NCBI GenBank assembly: GCA_030835305.1 | Contig: JAURPJ010000126.1 | Coordinates: forward strand, 37,363 to 101,362 | DNA: 64,000 nt | From: Verrucomicrobiota bacterium | GTDB lineage: Bacteria > Verrucomicrobiota > Verrucomicrobiia > Verrucomicrobiales > Akkermansiaceae | Reading direction: 5' to 3' | Position numbers and translations under genes: made by a program | Notes under the pieces: model-generated | What the model saw: the letters and a program-made list of their open reading frames with translations, nothing else | Databases searched by the model: none | What the model was told of the DNA's origin: nothing | In this document: piece by piece, positions 8,631 to 17,681 of the stretch | Numbering within the stretch: position 1 is the stretch's first letter | Layout: every line of letters starts with the position of its first letter

Positions 8631-10502
8631 TCATTTTTGAGGCGGGCGTGCTTCAAGGGCATATTCGGAGTATTGTTTATCGCGCGCGTCTTTTTTGAAG
8701 CCGCCGGGGAAGCTGACGAGGAAGTTGTGCTCATCAATGAGGTTGATGAGGTAGTGGGTGGTGCCTTTTGGGAGGGTTGCGGTGACGGTTCCATCGGTGT
8801 TGAGGGTGGCGGGGGTGCGATACCATTCCTCGTAGCGGTGGCCGCCGTTGTCGGTGTAGAGGAGGTTGGCGCGGGTGACTTTGGCGCCGTTGTTTTTAAA
8901 GACGAAGGTGGCGGTGTTTCCGCTGAGCTTGTGGCTGGTGACGGTAGGAACCTTTTCTTTGTTCGCGAGGGAACGTTTGTAGTTCGGGTTGAGGTAGGGG
9001 TAGCTGGCCTTCATCTCAGTGAGGACGGCGCTGAGTTGTTTGTTGAGTGCGGCCGCTTTTTTAGGATGGCCGGCGGCGAGGTTTTTCTGCTCTTCGATGT
9101 CGACTCGTTTGGAGGTTCCGTCTTCTGTTTTGTAGAGGCGGAAGAGTTCTAGTTTTTCACCCGTCGGGGTGTAGTTGCGGACGAGCTTATAGTCGCCGCG
9201 ACGGATCGAGCTTTCGAGGGCGACACTATTGGGGAAGTGCCAGACCATGGTGTCACGAGGCTTTCCGGAAGCGGTCTTCACGAGGGAGGGATCGATGGGG
9301 TCGCCCTTGAGAAGCGGGGCGAGGTTGAGGCCATCGAGTGGTTTGCCCTTGGGCATTGGGGTTCCGGTGAGCGAGAGAATGGTGGGGTAGAAGTCGAGGC
9401 CGTTGATCATGACATCGGATTCGATGCCTGCCTTGATCCCGGGGCCGGTGATGATGAGAGGGACGCGGGTGCCGCCTTCCATGATGGAGATTTTCCCGTG
9501 ATCGAGCGGGAAGTTGTCGGTGATAACTTCGTCGGGGTGGCCTTCCATTCCGCCGTTGTCGGAGGTGAATATGAGGTAGGTGTTTTCGATGAGTGTGTGT
9601 CCGGGCCAGCGGGGGTCGTGGGTCGTTTCGAGTTCCTTCACGAGTTGGCCGACGTAGTAGTCGAGCATCTCGACCATGGCGCAATACCACGGATTCTTTT
9701 GGCCTTCTTCTTCCCACTTATGGGCGTGTGATTCGTCGGGGGAGACGCCGAGTTTGGCACAGTATTTTTTGTAAAGAGCTTCGCTGCGAGTGTGGATGGG
9801 GGTGTGGACGAGCCAGGTCGCGTAGTAGAGGAAGAAGGGATCGGCTTTGTGCTCCCGAAGAAAGGTGAGGGCATCGTGGCTGTTTTGATGAAAGGGGAAG
9901 CCGTTTTCATCGAGCCGGAAAGGGTCGTTTTTTCGACTCGTGGAGAAGCCAGAGAGCCGGTTCGGCTTAGCCGGTTTGGTGACCCCCCGGTCCGAGCGAG
10001 TCCAATCGAAGCCCTGGTCTTCAGGTTGAGGAAAGGCGTGGTGATTGATCGCCATGTGCCATTTTCCGGAGTGTCCGGTGGTGTAGCCTCCTTGTTGGAG
10101 AGCTTTGGCAAGGGTCATTTCGCCCGCCGGCATGCGGCCACTGTACCAAGGGGGCATCATGGGGTGGGCGCTGAGGTGGTGGGGCGCGGGAGGGTTGCCG
10201 CCGACAACGTGGGTCTTTTGCGCACGGGCAGGATGGTTCCCGCTCATGATAGCGCAGCGCGAGGGTGCGCAGGTGGGAGCGGGCGAGTAGGCCTGCCAGA
10301 ATTTGACGCCTTTCTTCGCGAGGGCATCAAGATTCGGTGTCTCCATCGGCGAGGGGTCGTCGATGTCGTAGCATTTCACATCCTGCCAGCCGAGGTCGTC
10401 CGCCAAAATGAGGACGACATTGGGCTTCGCAGGGCGCTCGTCAGCATGCAGGTCGCCAAGGAAAACAACAAGAACAAGGAGGAAAAATGAACGCATCTGC
10501 AA
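8631..10502 (-). CDS. Secreted sulfatase, 623 residues with C-terminal extension
   Basis: Signal peptide at 1-20, then KPNVVLILADDLGWQDVKCY (metal Asp pair 35-36) and the formylglycine site CAPSR at residues 78-82. Further landmarks are the catalytic TTGHSGKWHMA, the ENTYLIFTSDNGGMEGHPDE metal loop and GGTRVPLIITGPG. The C-terminal ~130 residues after the sulfatase sub-domain (SHKLSGNTATFVFKNNG to the end) form a beta-rich extension that looks like an added domain. Maturation of Cys78 needs an anaerobic sulfatase-maturating enzyme or formylglycine-generating enzyme, which is not in the window. It hydrolyses a sulfate ester of unknown type, presumably on an algal or animal polysaccharide. The length is greater than the ~480 residues of its neighbours. 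Confidence 0.95.
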   Translation of the reverse strand: MQMRSFFLLVLVVFLGDLHADERPAKPNVVLILADDLGWQDVKCYDIDDPSPMETPNLDALAKKGVKFWQAYSPAPTCAPSRCAIMSGNHPARAQKTHVVGGNPPAPHHLSAHPMMPPWYSGRMPAGEMTLAKALQQGGYTTGHSGKWHMAINHHAFPQPEDQGFDWTRSDRGVTKPAKPNRLSGFSTSRKNDPFRLDENGFPFHQNSHDALTFLREHKADPFFLYYATWLVHTPIHTRSEALYKKYCAKLGVSPDESHAHKWEEEGQKNPWYCAMVEMLDYYVGQLVKELETTHDPRWPGHTLIENTYLIFTSDNGGMEGHPDEVITDNFPLDHGKISIMEGGTRVPLIITGPGIKAGIESDVMINGLDFYPTILSLTGTPMPKGKPLDGLNLAPLLKGDPIDPSLVKTASGKPRDTMVWHFPNSVALESSIRRGDYKLVRNYTPTGEKLELFRLYKTEDGTSKRVDIEEQKNLAAGHPKKAAALNKQLSAVLTEMKASYPYLNPNYKRSLANKEKVPTVTSHKLSGNTATFVFKNNGAKVTRANLLYTDNGGHRYEEWYRTPATLNTDGTVTATLPKGTTHYLINLIDEHNFLVSFPGGFKKDARDKQYSEYALEARPPQK

Positions 10503-10542
10503 ATACTACGTACGAATAGAACGTAACTTGATCCCTATTTTT

Positions 10543-10570
10543 GAGGACGGAACGATGAGGACGGAACGAT
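10543..10570. repeat. 14-base direct tandem duplication
   Basis: GAGGACGGAACGAT occurs at 10543-10556 and again immediately at 10557-10570, in the short gap between the stop of the sulfatase at 10596-12095 and the start of the next one. It looks like a simple slippage duplication. No regulatory meaning can be assigned. Confidence 0.7.
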
Positions 10571-10595
10571 GAGCCTAAAACTCTTGTGGAAAGCG

Positions 10596-12095
10596 TCACC
10601 TGATCTTCTCGTCCGGAAGTTCGCCTTTGATCCCTTCGTCCATCGGCATCTTATCTTTACCGCCGGGGTGGGATTCGGCGATTCGTAGATCGAGTTCTTT
10701 TCTGAGTTTCGCGACGGTTGCTTTGTGCTTTTCGTCCGCGATTAGGTTGGTGGTTTCACCGGGATCGCTCTTGAGATGATAAAGCTCGGCCATGTGCTTG
10801 TCCGCAGAGCCGTCACCATGAGGATAGCGTATGTATTTCCACTCGTTGGTGCGGAGAGCTCGGACATTGGGCGTGTAGGGAAATTGCTTCTCGTAGTTGT
10901 ATTCGTAATACCAACTGGTTCTCCAATTCGGATCGCCATTAGTGACGAGATTCTTCCAGGACCGACCCTGGGTTTTCGGGAGCGGCGGAGCGCCACAGAT
11001 CTCCAAAATGGACGAGGCAAAATCGAGGGTGAGAGTTTGGGCTTCGATTGTCTTTGCTGTGGTGGTAAGTCCGGGATAGCGAACCACCAGCGGGATGCGT
11101 AGTGACGGTTCGTGACCAGTGCGCTTGTCCACCATGCCGTGCTCGCCCTCGAGCAGGCCATTGTCGCTGGTGAAGATGAAGAGGGTGTTGTCGAGCTGGC
11201 CAGTCTTTTCCAAATAGGCATAGAGACGCCCCACCGAGTCATCGACTGAAAGCAAAGTGCCCCAGTAGGCCCGCACCATCTTTTCGAAATTCAGCATTCC
11301 GGAGGCGGAGGTATCGGGGAAGTCTTTGCGCCAATCGAAGAGCGGGCCATAGATCCCGTGCCAGGTGCTGAGGCGCTGGCTGATCCACTTAGGTTTATCG
11401 CCAAGTTGGAAGGCCGTTTCAGGATACGGAACCCTCACCTGATCAAAGCTCTTTTCGTATTTCTTCTCTGGAAAATAAAAGCTGTGAGGAGCCTTGTGAC
11501 CAAGCATAAGCATGAAGGGCTTTTTTTCTTCTCCGCCTTTCTCCTGCTGCTTTATCCAATCGAGAGCCATGTCGGTCACCACCGTTGTGTAATATCCGGG
11601 AACAACTTTCCGCTCACCGTTGTTAGCGCGGAATTCGGTGTCGAAGTATTTTCCCTGTCCACGATGAGTGACGAAGTGGTCGAAGCCGGGACGCTTGCTG
11701 TCATCGTCTTCGCCCATATGCCACTTGCCGATATAGGCGGTAGTGTATCCGTTGCTTTGGAGCTGACGGGGAAAGGTAGGAAGATCCCTGGGATAGTCGG
11801 TGAAATTATTCACGACGCCATGGGAATGAGCATAGAGCCCTCCGAGAATGGAGGCCCGGCTAGGTGAGCAAAGCGAGGTGGTGCAAAAATGATTTTTAAA
11901 GAGAAGACCCTCCTGAGCGAGACGATCAATATGAGGCGTCTTGAGATGCGGATGCCCCATGCAGCCAAGGGCATCGGAGCGCTGGTCGTCGGTGAGGATG
12001 AAAACGACGTTGGGACGAGGTGAATTTTGATCAGCGAACAGTGAGGATGAACTTTGAACAAAGAAGAAGGCGAAAAGGACAAGGATGTATTTCAT
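10596..12095 (-). CDS. Secreted sulfatase, 499 residues
   Basis: Signal peptide ([21 protein letters not shown]), then [19 protein letters not shown] with the metal-binding Asp pair and the formylglycine site CSPSR at residues 76-80. Also present are [33 protein letters not shown], a [19 protein letters not shown] segment, [20 protein letters not shown] and [22 protein letters not shown] with the long mid region resembles the subgroup containing N-sulfoglucosamine and iduronate-type sulfatases, but substrate assignment by eye is not safe. It starts only 12 bases after the stop of the sulfatase at 12108-13550 on the same strand, so the two are probably cotranscribed. Confidence 0.95.
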   Translation of the reverse strand: MKYILVLFAFFFVQSSSSLFADQNSPRPNVVFILTDDQRSDALGCMGHPHLKTPHIDRLAQEGLLFKNHFCTTSLCSPSRASILGGLYAHSHGVVNNFTDYPRDLPTFPRQLQSNGYTTAYIGKWHMGEDDDSKRPGFDHFVTHRGQGKYFDTEFRANNGERKVVPGYYTTVVTDMALDWIKQQEKGGEEKKPFMLMLGHKAPHSFYFPEKKYEKSFDQVRVPYPETAFQLGDKPKWISQRLSTWHGIYGPLFDWRKDFPDTSASGMLNFEKMVRAYWGTLLSVDDSVGRLYAYLEKTGQLDNTLFIFTSDNGLLEGEHGMVDKRTGHEPSLRIPLVVRYPGLTTTAKTIEAQTLTLDFASSILEICGAPPLPKTQGRSWKNLVTNGDPNWRTSWYYEYNYEKQFPYTPNVRALRTNEWKYIRYPHGDGSADKHMAELYHLKSDPGETTNLIADEKHKATVAKLRKELDLRIAESHPGGKDKMPMDEGIKGELPDEKIR

Positions 12096-12107
12096 GGGAA
12101 AGAGAGC

Positions 12108-13550
12108 TTATTTTTTCTCCTGACGGAGTTCGGAGAATACTTCTCCACTTGGTCCAGCGGGAAGCGATTTTTTCCAACCCTCAATCAGAGCGGTCAGGCG
12201 GACGACTTCTTCCTCTTTGGTCTCACTGAGATTGGTCTTTTCGAAAGGATCGGCGACGATGTTGTAGAGTTCCTTGTAGGAACTGTCGTTGTTGGTGACG
12301 AGTTTCCATTGACCGTGAACCACCGCAAAGGAAACCCAGTGATCGGGCTTGGATTTACGAGCAGGCCAGGCCGAATGGGATTTCCAAAAAAGCGGCTTGG
12401 TCCGGACGCTGCCATTCTTCGATCCCTGCATCACTTCGATTTGGTTCACCCCGTCGGGCTGATAGCCTTCAGGCAAGGCAACCCCCGCAACCGCACAAAA
12501 GGTCGGGAGAAGATCCACCGCTGAGATCATCGAGCCCTTGTCGATTTTCCCAGCCGCAATTTTCCCGGGCCAACGAACAATGAAGGGAACATTGATGCCG
12601 CCTTCGAAAAGAGCAGCCTTGTAACCCTTTCGTCCCGCCGTGATTCCCTTGGCGGCATTGATCCCCCACCCCGCACCGGTTGCGGTGTCATAGCTGAGTT
12701 TGAGCTCGCCAGCCGTACTCGCGCGGGCCGGTCCGTTGTCGGAACTAAAGATCACCAGGGTGTTATCGGTGATTTTCAAACGGTCGAGAGTGTTCAGTAA
12801 TTCGCCAATGCGGTCATCGGCGTGGGAAAGAACGGAGGCGTAAATAGCATCGGGCCGGCTCTCCATCTCACGGAATCGCCACTCGTATTTCGGCACGGTA
12901 TGAAAAGGAGTGTGCGGCTCATGGACCCAGAGATTGACAAAGAAGGGCTTACCCGCCGCAACCGCTTTTTCAATGAAGGCATTCGTATGCATCGCGTCTT
13001 CGTGGACCGGCATCTGCTCGCCGGAGCAATTAAAAGCACCGTATTCGTCATAGCCATACTCAGCCGGAGTGGGCGAATCGGGAATCATGTTATTAGCGAG
13101 GTGCCACTTGCCATAATGGGCAGTCGCATAACCCGCTTTTTGAAGCATCCGTGGAAGCATCGGAGCCTTGGTATCGAGCCAATCCGGCATACCTCGCTTA
13201 GCATTGCTGGGCACCCATGCGAAGTGACCGTCGATGTTGTAACGGGCGGGAAAGTGCCCCGTCAGGACCGCGGTGCGACTCGGCGAACAAACCCCGCTGG
13301 CGACGGTAAAGCGGTGGAAGTCGGTGCCCTCCTTGGCAAGTCGATCAATATTAGGTGTCCTAACGTAAGGATGTCCATGGCATCCGAGGTCACCCCAGCC
13401 CCAGTCGTCGGCAAAGATGAAAATAATATTGGGACGCTCGCTTCCACGAATGAAACCGATACCGAAGATGAGAACGAGTAACGAAAGAAATAGTTTCACG
13501 ATATGAGCTGTTTGAACCAGCAACTTCACGCATCGTCGAACACTTGCCAA
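12108..13550 (-). CDS. Secreted sulfatase, 480 residues
   Basis: The listed start at 13550 leaves 17 residues before the hydrophobic leader; a GTG at 13499 would begin directly with VKLFLSLLVLIFGIGF and is a good alternative. The core has RPNIIFIFADDWGWGDLGCH, the formylglycine site CSPSR at 88-92, TAHYGKWHLANNM, VNLWVHEPHTPFH, LVIFSSDNGPARAS and GGINVPFIVRWPG. This combination is typical of arylsulfatase A-like enzymes acting outside the cytoplasm. It is the first gene of the 13.5-to-8.6-kb minus-strand sulfatase/esterase run. Having several sulfatases of different sub-type side by side suggests stepwise desulfation of one complex polysaccharide, which is an inference. Confidence 0.94.
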   Translation of the reverse strand: MASVRRCVKLLVQTAHIVKLFLSLLVLIFGIGFIRGSERPNIIFIFADDWGWGDLGCHGHPYVRTPNIDRLAKEGTDFHRFTVASGVCSPSRTAVLTGHFPARYNIDGHFAWVPSNAKRGMPDWLDTKAPMLPRMLQKAGYATAHYGKWHLANNMIPDSPTPAEYGYDEYGAFNCSGEQMPVHEDAMHTNAFIEKAVAAGKPFFVNLWVHEPHTPFHTVPKYEWRFREMESRPDAIYASVLSHADDRIGELLNTLDRLKITDNTLVIFSSDNGPARASTAGELKLSYDTATGAGWGINAAKGITAGRKGYKAALFEGGINVPFIVRWPGKIAAGKIDKGSMISAVDLLPTFCAVAGVALPEGYQPDGVNQIEVMQGSKNGSVRTKPLFWKSHSAWPARKSKPDHWVSFAVVHGQWKLVTNNDSSYKELYNIVADPFEKTNLSETKEEEVVRLTALIEGWKKSLPAGPSGEVFSELRQEKK

Positions 13551-13718
13551 TCGAAATGCTCATCTCACGCAAAACAGCTGTAATGAAACAGACCAAGCCT
13601 ATTCCTCCCGCCAATGACTAACCGCTCCCGCGGACCTGCTAGGGTTGCCTTTTCAAAACTACTCTTCGCCACTGAAAACGAGCGCCTCAGGCGTGAGGAA
13701 ACTTAGACAGCTTTGAAA

Positions 13719-13988
13719 TCATCCCCACAAAGAAAAACCCGTCCAACATCGGCTGGACAGGCTTTTTTCAAGAGTGACACCACAAGATTCCTCACCCGTG
13801 TTACGATAGGCATTATTTGATACTGCTACCATTCCGAAACCGATGGTGCAGACCACAAAAGCAATAGCCCAACGGATGAAGTTCGTCTTTGTTCGCTCCC
13901 AGTGTAGGAACACAAAAATCAGCATTACGAATACCAGAGCGGCGCTTCCACCAACGCCGAGTAAAATAAGACAAATCAGACAAAGCAT
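13719..13988 (-). CDS. Small two-helix membrane protein (uncertain)
   Basis: 89 residues from the ATG at 13988. Two hydrophobic stretches, LCLICLILLGVGGSAALVFV with its continuation and FIRWAIAFVVCTIGFGMVAV, are separated by a positively charged WERTKTN loop, as in a hairpin membrane protein. The last ~15 codons run through a stem-loop that looks like a transcription terminator, so the C-terminus is doubtful. It overlaps the carrier-protein-like ORF upstream by 13 bases in another frame and has no clear ribosome binding site. I do not recognise a family. Confidence 0.4.
   Translation of the reverse strand: MLCLICLILLGVGGSAALVFVMLIFVFLHWERTKTNFIRWAIAFVVCTIGFGMVAVSNNAYRNTGEESCGVTLEKSLSSRCWTGFSLWG
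13733..13771 (-). terminator. Probable Rho-independent terminator downstream of ileS unit
   Basis: On the minus strand, a GC-rich stem formed by CCTGTCCA and TGGACGGG (one G-T pair), with a short loop between, is followed by a run of T. The plus strand also ends in a T run (GGCTTTTTT), so the element could act in both directions, between the ileS unit and the sulfatase cluster. Confidence 0.55.
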
Positions 13989-14146
13989 ATTTTTTTGTCT
14001 TGGATAAAAAGCCGGATTCCGGGCTTCCCCTGCCAAAAATCAACCAAGTCACCCACTTTAATGACCCGAGAAACTTCAGCATCGGAGAGACCGATACCAA
14101 AAGTTTCCTCCACGGCCATGATGAGCTCCACTGCTTCCGAGCCCAT
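13976..14146 (-). CDS. Acyl-carrier-protein-like fragment without the attachment serine
   Basis: A 56-residue frame from the ATG at 14146 to a TGA at 13976. The stretch VELIMAVEETFGIGLSDAEV followed by IKVGDLVDF is a clear match in pattern to helix II to helix III of acyl carrier proteins. Where the family has D-S-V-E-L with the phosphopantetheine serine, this has E-A-V-E-L, so the carrier serine seems to be missing. The first helix is also missing: a TGA in the same frame lies inside the end of ileS, and only 14 further codons could be added upstream. It sits 26 bases downstream of the ileS stop on the same strand. Either a degraded ACP gene or a small protein that reuses the fold; the tail (IRLFIQDKKICFV) is atypical. 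Confidence 0.5.
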   Translation of the reverse strand: MGSEAVELIMAVEETFGIGLSDAEVSRVIKVGDLVDFWQGKPGIRLFIQDKKICFV

Positions 14147-14172
14147 CGATTCTCCCCACGAGGAGAGATCAC

Positions 14173-16881
14173 CTAGATCGCGTCCGAGCAGCGCTGACAG
14201 AGGTCATCTTTGGCAACTGGCTCATACTTGCGGCAGCGGGGACACATTGGGTGCCCGGTGTGGGCTACGGTGGCGGCGAGGGTTTCGCCTTCGACCACCT
14301 TCAGCTCGGAAACGATGAAGAATTCGGTCGCGAAGTCGTGATCCTTGAGGAGTTCCAGGCAAGAGTGATTCGCGGGAACAGTAAGTGTCACACTCGCTTC
14401 GTTGTTCTTTTTGAACTCCTTGGCCTGGACTTTTTCCTCGATCGCGGTCTGCATGATCCCCCGGATTTCGATGAGCTTGGCGACTTGTTCCGTCGCTTCG
14501 CTTCCGGCGAATTTTGGATTCACTTCCGGGAAGGTCTGCTCGTGGATTGAACCTTCGCGCCCTGCGTGTTCCCAGGCTTCCTCACTGGTGTAGGCGAGGA
14601 TGGGAGCGAGGAGTTTGACCACCGCATCGAAAATTTCCCCAATGCACCAGACGCTCGCCAGACGGCGCTCGCTGTCGGCGGAGTCGCAATAGAGACGGTC
14701 CTTGGTAATGTCGATGTAGTAAGCGCTCAGATCGCTGGCCGCAAACTTGTTGACAGTTGAGAAGACACTACGAAACTCGAACTTCGCATATGCATCTATG
14801 ATCTCGGCAATCACGACCTGTAGCCGCTCCATGATCCAGCGGTCAATGAGCGGGAGAATTTCCGGCTCGCTGACCTTCTCGTCGCGCATGTTGCCGAGCA
14901 GGATTTTAAACGTGTTTCTGAGCTGGCGGTAGGGCTGGCCAACCTGCGTGAAAAGATCTTCACCAAAGGGCACCTCATTTTGCCAATCTACCGAGGAAAC
15001 CCAAAGACGGAGAATATCGGCACCATACTTGTTGTAAAAGTGTGCGGCATCGGTTGGCTTGCCCTTTTTCTTGGCAGCCGATTTGGAAATTTTTCCGCCA
15101 TCTTTATCGACAACGAAGCCGTGAGTAAGAACCGTCTTGTAAGGGGCCTTGTCACGCACTCCAACACTTAGCATGAGCGAGCTTTGAAACCAACCACGGT
15201 GCTGGTCGGTCGCTTCGAGATAGAGGTCGGCCGGGCAGCTGAGTTCGGGATGGGCATCGAGAACGGCAACGTGCGAGGAACCGGAATCGATCCAGACATC
15301 GAGAGTGTCGCGACACTTCGTGGAGCCTTCGGGCAGGCCAAAAAGCGTGGCGAGTTCGGCATCGGATTTCTCGAACCACACGTTGGTGCCTTCCTTCTCA
15401 ACGAGGTCGGCAACCTTCCTGGCAAGGTCGGCTGATACGATGGGCGCACCATCCCGGTCAAAGAAGACCGGAAGCGGAACGCCCCAAGTACGTTGACGTG
15501 AGATACACCAGTCGGGACGAGCCTCGACAGTGCCATAGATCCGGTTGCGACCCCACTTGGGAAGCCACTCGACTTCGTCGATTTCGCTGAGCGCTTTCTC
15601 GCGGAGTTGGTCGATCGAGATGAAGAACTGCTCGACTGCGCGGAAGATGATGGGCGTTTTGGAACGCCAGCAATGTGGGTAGCTGTGCTCGTAGGTTTCT
15701 TCGCCGAGGAGCGCACCCTTTTCGGTGAGGATCTCGACGATGCGGGCATTGGCCTTGAAAACGTGCATTCCAACCAGCTCCGGGAGACCGCACTCGTCGG
15801 TATAAAGACCTTCGTCATCGACCGGACTGAGAACCGCAAGTCCGTTCTGGAGTCCGATTGAGTAATCATCCGCGCCGTGACCGGGCGCAATATGAACGGC
15901 ACCAGTTCCGGATTCAGTGGTGACAAAAGGGGCAAGGATCACCTTGGATGCGCGATCGAGGAATGGATGCTGTGCTTCCAGACCTTCGAGGTCCGCTCCT
16001 TTGATTTCGCCCAATTCCTCCTCGAGCGTGAGGCCGGTCTTTTCCTGAAATTCACCCAGCAGATCACGCACCACAATAATCGTGTCACCGTTCGAATATT
16101 TACCAATGGTGTAATTAAAGCGCTCATGCACCGCGATGCCGAGGTTGGCGGGAAGAGTCCACGGCGTGGTCGTCCAGATCGCGATTGAAGAGCCCTCGGG
16201 AAGGGAATCGTGCGCAGGCAAATCGAACTTCACGAAGACCGCCGTCGACTTCTTGTCCTGATACTCGACCTCGGCTTCCGCAAGCGCGGTCTTGGCACCA
16301 TAGGACCACTGGACCGGCTTCTTGGACTGATAGACACAGCCCTTTTCAATCAACGCCGCAAAGGTGCGGATGATGTTGGCTTCGTAACCGGGATCGAGAG
16401 TGAGGTAAGGATGATCCCAGTCTCCAAAAACGCCGAGGCGCTTGAAGGACTCGCGCTGGGTATCGATCCAGCCCCGGGCAAAAGTTTCGCAACGACGACG
16501 GATCTCGGCCGGCTCGACATCACGAGCATCCTCATCCTGCATCACCTTGAATTCGATGGGCAGTCCGTGGCAATCCCAGCCGGGAATATAGGGCGCTTCA
16601 AATCCTGCCATCGATTTCGACTTCACCACAAAATCCTTTAGTACCTTGTTCAGGCCAGTGCCCATGTGGACGTCTCCGTTCGCAAAGGGAGGACCATCGT
16701 GAAGAATGAAGCGCGGGGCATTTTCAGCCTTCCGCTTGGCAATAATTCGCGCGTAAAGACCTTCGGAGTTCCATTTTTCGAGTCGTTCCGGCTCACGCAC
16801 CGTCAGGTTTCCCTTCATGGGGAAATCTGTCTTGGGCAGAAACAGGGTGTCTTTGTAGGATTTTCCTTCTGGAGTGCTCAT
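14173..16881 (-). CDS. ileS: Isoleucyl-tRNA synthetase
   Basis: 902 residues, class I aminoacyl-tRNA synthetase that charges tRNA-Ile in the cytoplasm. The HIGH-type signature is PPFANGDVHMGTGLNK, with HMGT in place of HIGH. The editing domain (CP1) has WTTTPWTLPANLGIAV, and the KMSKS-type loop is GKISKSAAKKKG. The tRNA-Ile anticodon-binding domain follows (RWIMERLQVVIAEI) and the C-terminal zinc finger has four cysteines (CPRCRKY with CQRC), typical of the bacterial type 1 enzyme. Length and domain order are normal. No T-box leader was seen in the 347 bases upstream. Downstream lie the carrier-protein-like and small membrane ORFs. Confidence 0.98.
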   Translation of the reverse strand: MSTPEGKSYKDTLFLPKTDFPMKGNLTVREPERLEKWNSEGLYARIIAKRKAENAPRFILHDGPPFANGDVHMGTGLNKVLKDFVVKSKSMAGFEAPYIPGWDCHGLPIEFKVMQDEDARDVEPAEIRRRCETFARGWIDTQRESFKRLGVFGDWDHPYLTLDPGYEANIIRTFAALIEKGCVYQSKKPVQWSYGAKTALAEAEVEYQDKKSTAVFVKFDLPAHDSLPEGSSIAIWTTTPWTLPANLGIAVHERFNYTIGKYSNGDTIIVVRDLLGEFQEKTGLTLEEELGEIKGADLEGLEAQHPFLDRASKVILAPFVTTESGTGAVHIAPGHGADDYSIGLQNGLAVLSPVDDEGLYTDECGLPELVGMHVFKANARIVEILTEKGALLGEETYEHSYPHCWRSKTPIIFRAVEQFFISIDQLREKALSEIDEVEWLPKWGRNRIYGTVEARPDWCISRQRTWGVPLPVFFDRDGAPIVSADLARKVADLVEKEGTNVWFEKSDAELATLFGLPEGSTKCRDTLDVWIDSGSSHVAVLDAHPELSCPADLYLEATDQHRGWFQSSLMLSVGVRDKAPYKTVLTHGFVVDKDGGKISKSAAKKKGKPTDAAHFYNKYGADILRLWVSSVDWQNEVPFGEDLFTQVGQPYRQLRNTFKILLGNMRDEKVSEPEILPLIDRWIMERLQVVIAEIIDAYAKFEFRSVFSTVNKFAASDLSAYYIDITKDRLYCDSADSERRLASVWCIGEIFDAVVKLLAPILAYTSEEAWEHAGREGSIHEQTFPEVNPKFAGSEATEQVAKLIEIRGIMQTAIEEKVQAKEFKKNNEASVTLTVPANHSCLELLKDHDFATEFFIVSELKVVEGETLAATVAHTGHPMCPRCRKYEPVAKDDLCQRCSDAI

Positions 16882-17228
16882 AGCGCTAGGGGCGGGACGC
16901 TAGGCACGAGGGCCGAAAAGGTCAAGGTCGGGCCAAACCAGCGCATTTTTTCCTGATTCAAGAAGCATTCATGTTCCATCATTATTCTCCCTTAGGTTTT
17001 CAAATGAAACCCCTCTAAGCTCTCGCAAATCGATCAATAATCCCGAAATTCATCACCTCTACGATCTTGTCTCCTCTCCCAATCTTCGCAGAGGAACGGT
17101 CGAAGGCATATGGCAATACGGTAAGGAGTGGCTGAGTCGAAGGCTGAAAGGGTATACCTGAAATATTTGTAAAAGGTTGAATTTTTTCTCGGATTTGAAC
17201 CTCTCTTTACGCATGTAGGGTCAGAATC
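16882..17228. other. Divergent intergenic region between ileS and a secreted-protein gene
   Basis: 347 bases, AT-richer than the flanking genes. It must hold promoters for both ileS (minus) and the gene at 17229 (plus). I tested it for tRNA-like, T-box-like and ORF structure and found none. No confident -35/-10 pair could be chosen. Confidence 0.4.
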
Positions 17229-17603
17229 ATGAAAACGATCCCCAACCTCATGTGGCTCGGAATAGCTGTTTCCGCGTTCCTGATTGGCCGTTCAGAAGCC
17301 ACCGCTGATGGTCAGGAAATGGAGTCCGTTCGGTGCCCGGCTTTTCCCAGAAAAATGGTTCTTCCTGAAGCGGAGGTCGTTCTCCACATTTCCGAATCCT
17401 TTTACCGCCTCGACGAAAATCGCTCCGTCAATGACCAGCGCACCGAAATTGGTCTCAGCTTCCGCGAAATCGCCAGAAACCTGAACATTGGCATCAAGAC
17501 CTCCGCTTCGGATCAGCATAATTCTCAAATTCAGCTCGCGATCGAGACCACCGGGGCACAGATCACCTTAGGTAGCACCAAGATTTTTAACATGGAGCTT
17601 TAA
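17229..17603 (+). CDS. Secreted hypothetical protein, 124 residues
   Basis: A signal peptide (MWLGIAVSAFLIGRSEATA) is followed by a ~95-residue mature part with no recognised domain. The mature part has alternating hydrophobic residues (VVLHISESFYRL, IQLAIETTGAQITLGST), suggesting a small beta-sandwich, and one cysteine. The start is the first ATG after a stop and precedes the signal peptide directly. It lies 78 bases before the giant CotH/lamin-tail gene on the same strand. I do not recognise it and assign no function. Confidence 0.6.
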   Translation: MKTIPNLMWLGIAVSAFLIGRSEATADGQEMESVRCPAFPRKMVLPEAEVVLHISESFYRLDENRSVNDQRTEIGLSFREIARNLNIGIKTSASDQHNSQIQLAIETTGAQITLGSTKIFNMEL

Positions 17604-17681
17604 TCACGAAACTTGCTCCAGCCTTGGCCAGAACTGGCCCACTTCTTACAGCCACCACCTCTCAAATTTCTCAGCGCACTA

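Noticed and set aside
13813..14172. 119-codon minus-strand frame after ileS
   Set aside because: It is a shadow frame of the carrier-protein-like and small membrane ORFs, rich in Trp, Arg and Ser with no family pattern.
16882..17228. Possible T-box or other leader upstream of ileS
   Set aside because: No T-box core sequence or antiterminator/terminator pair could be found on the minus strand.
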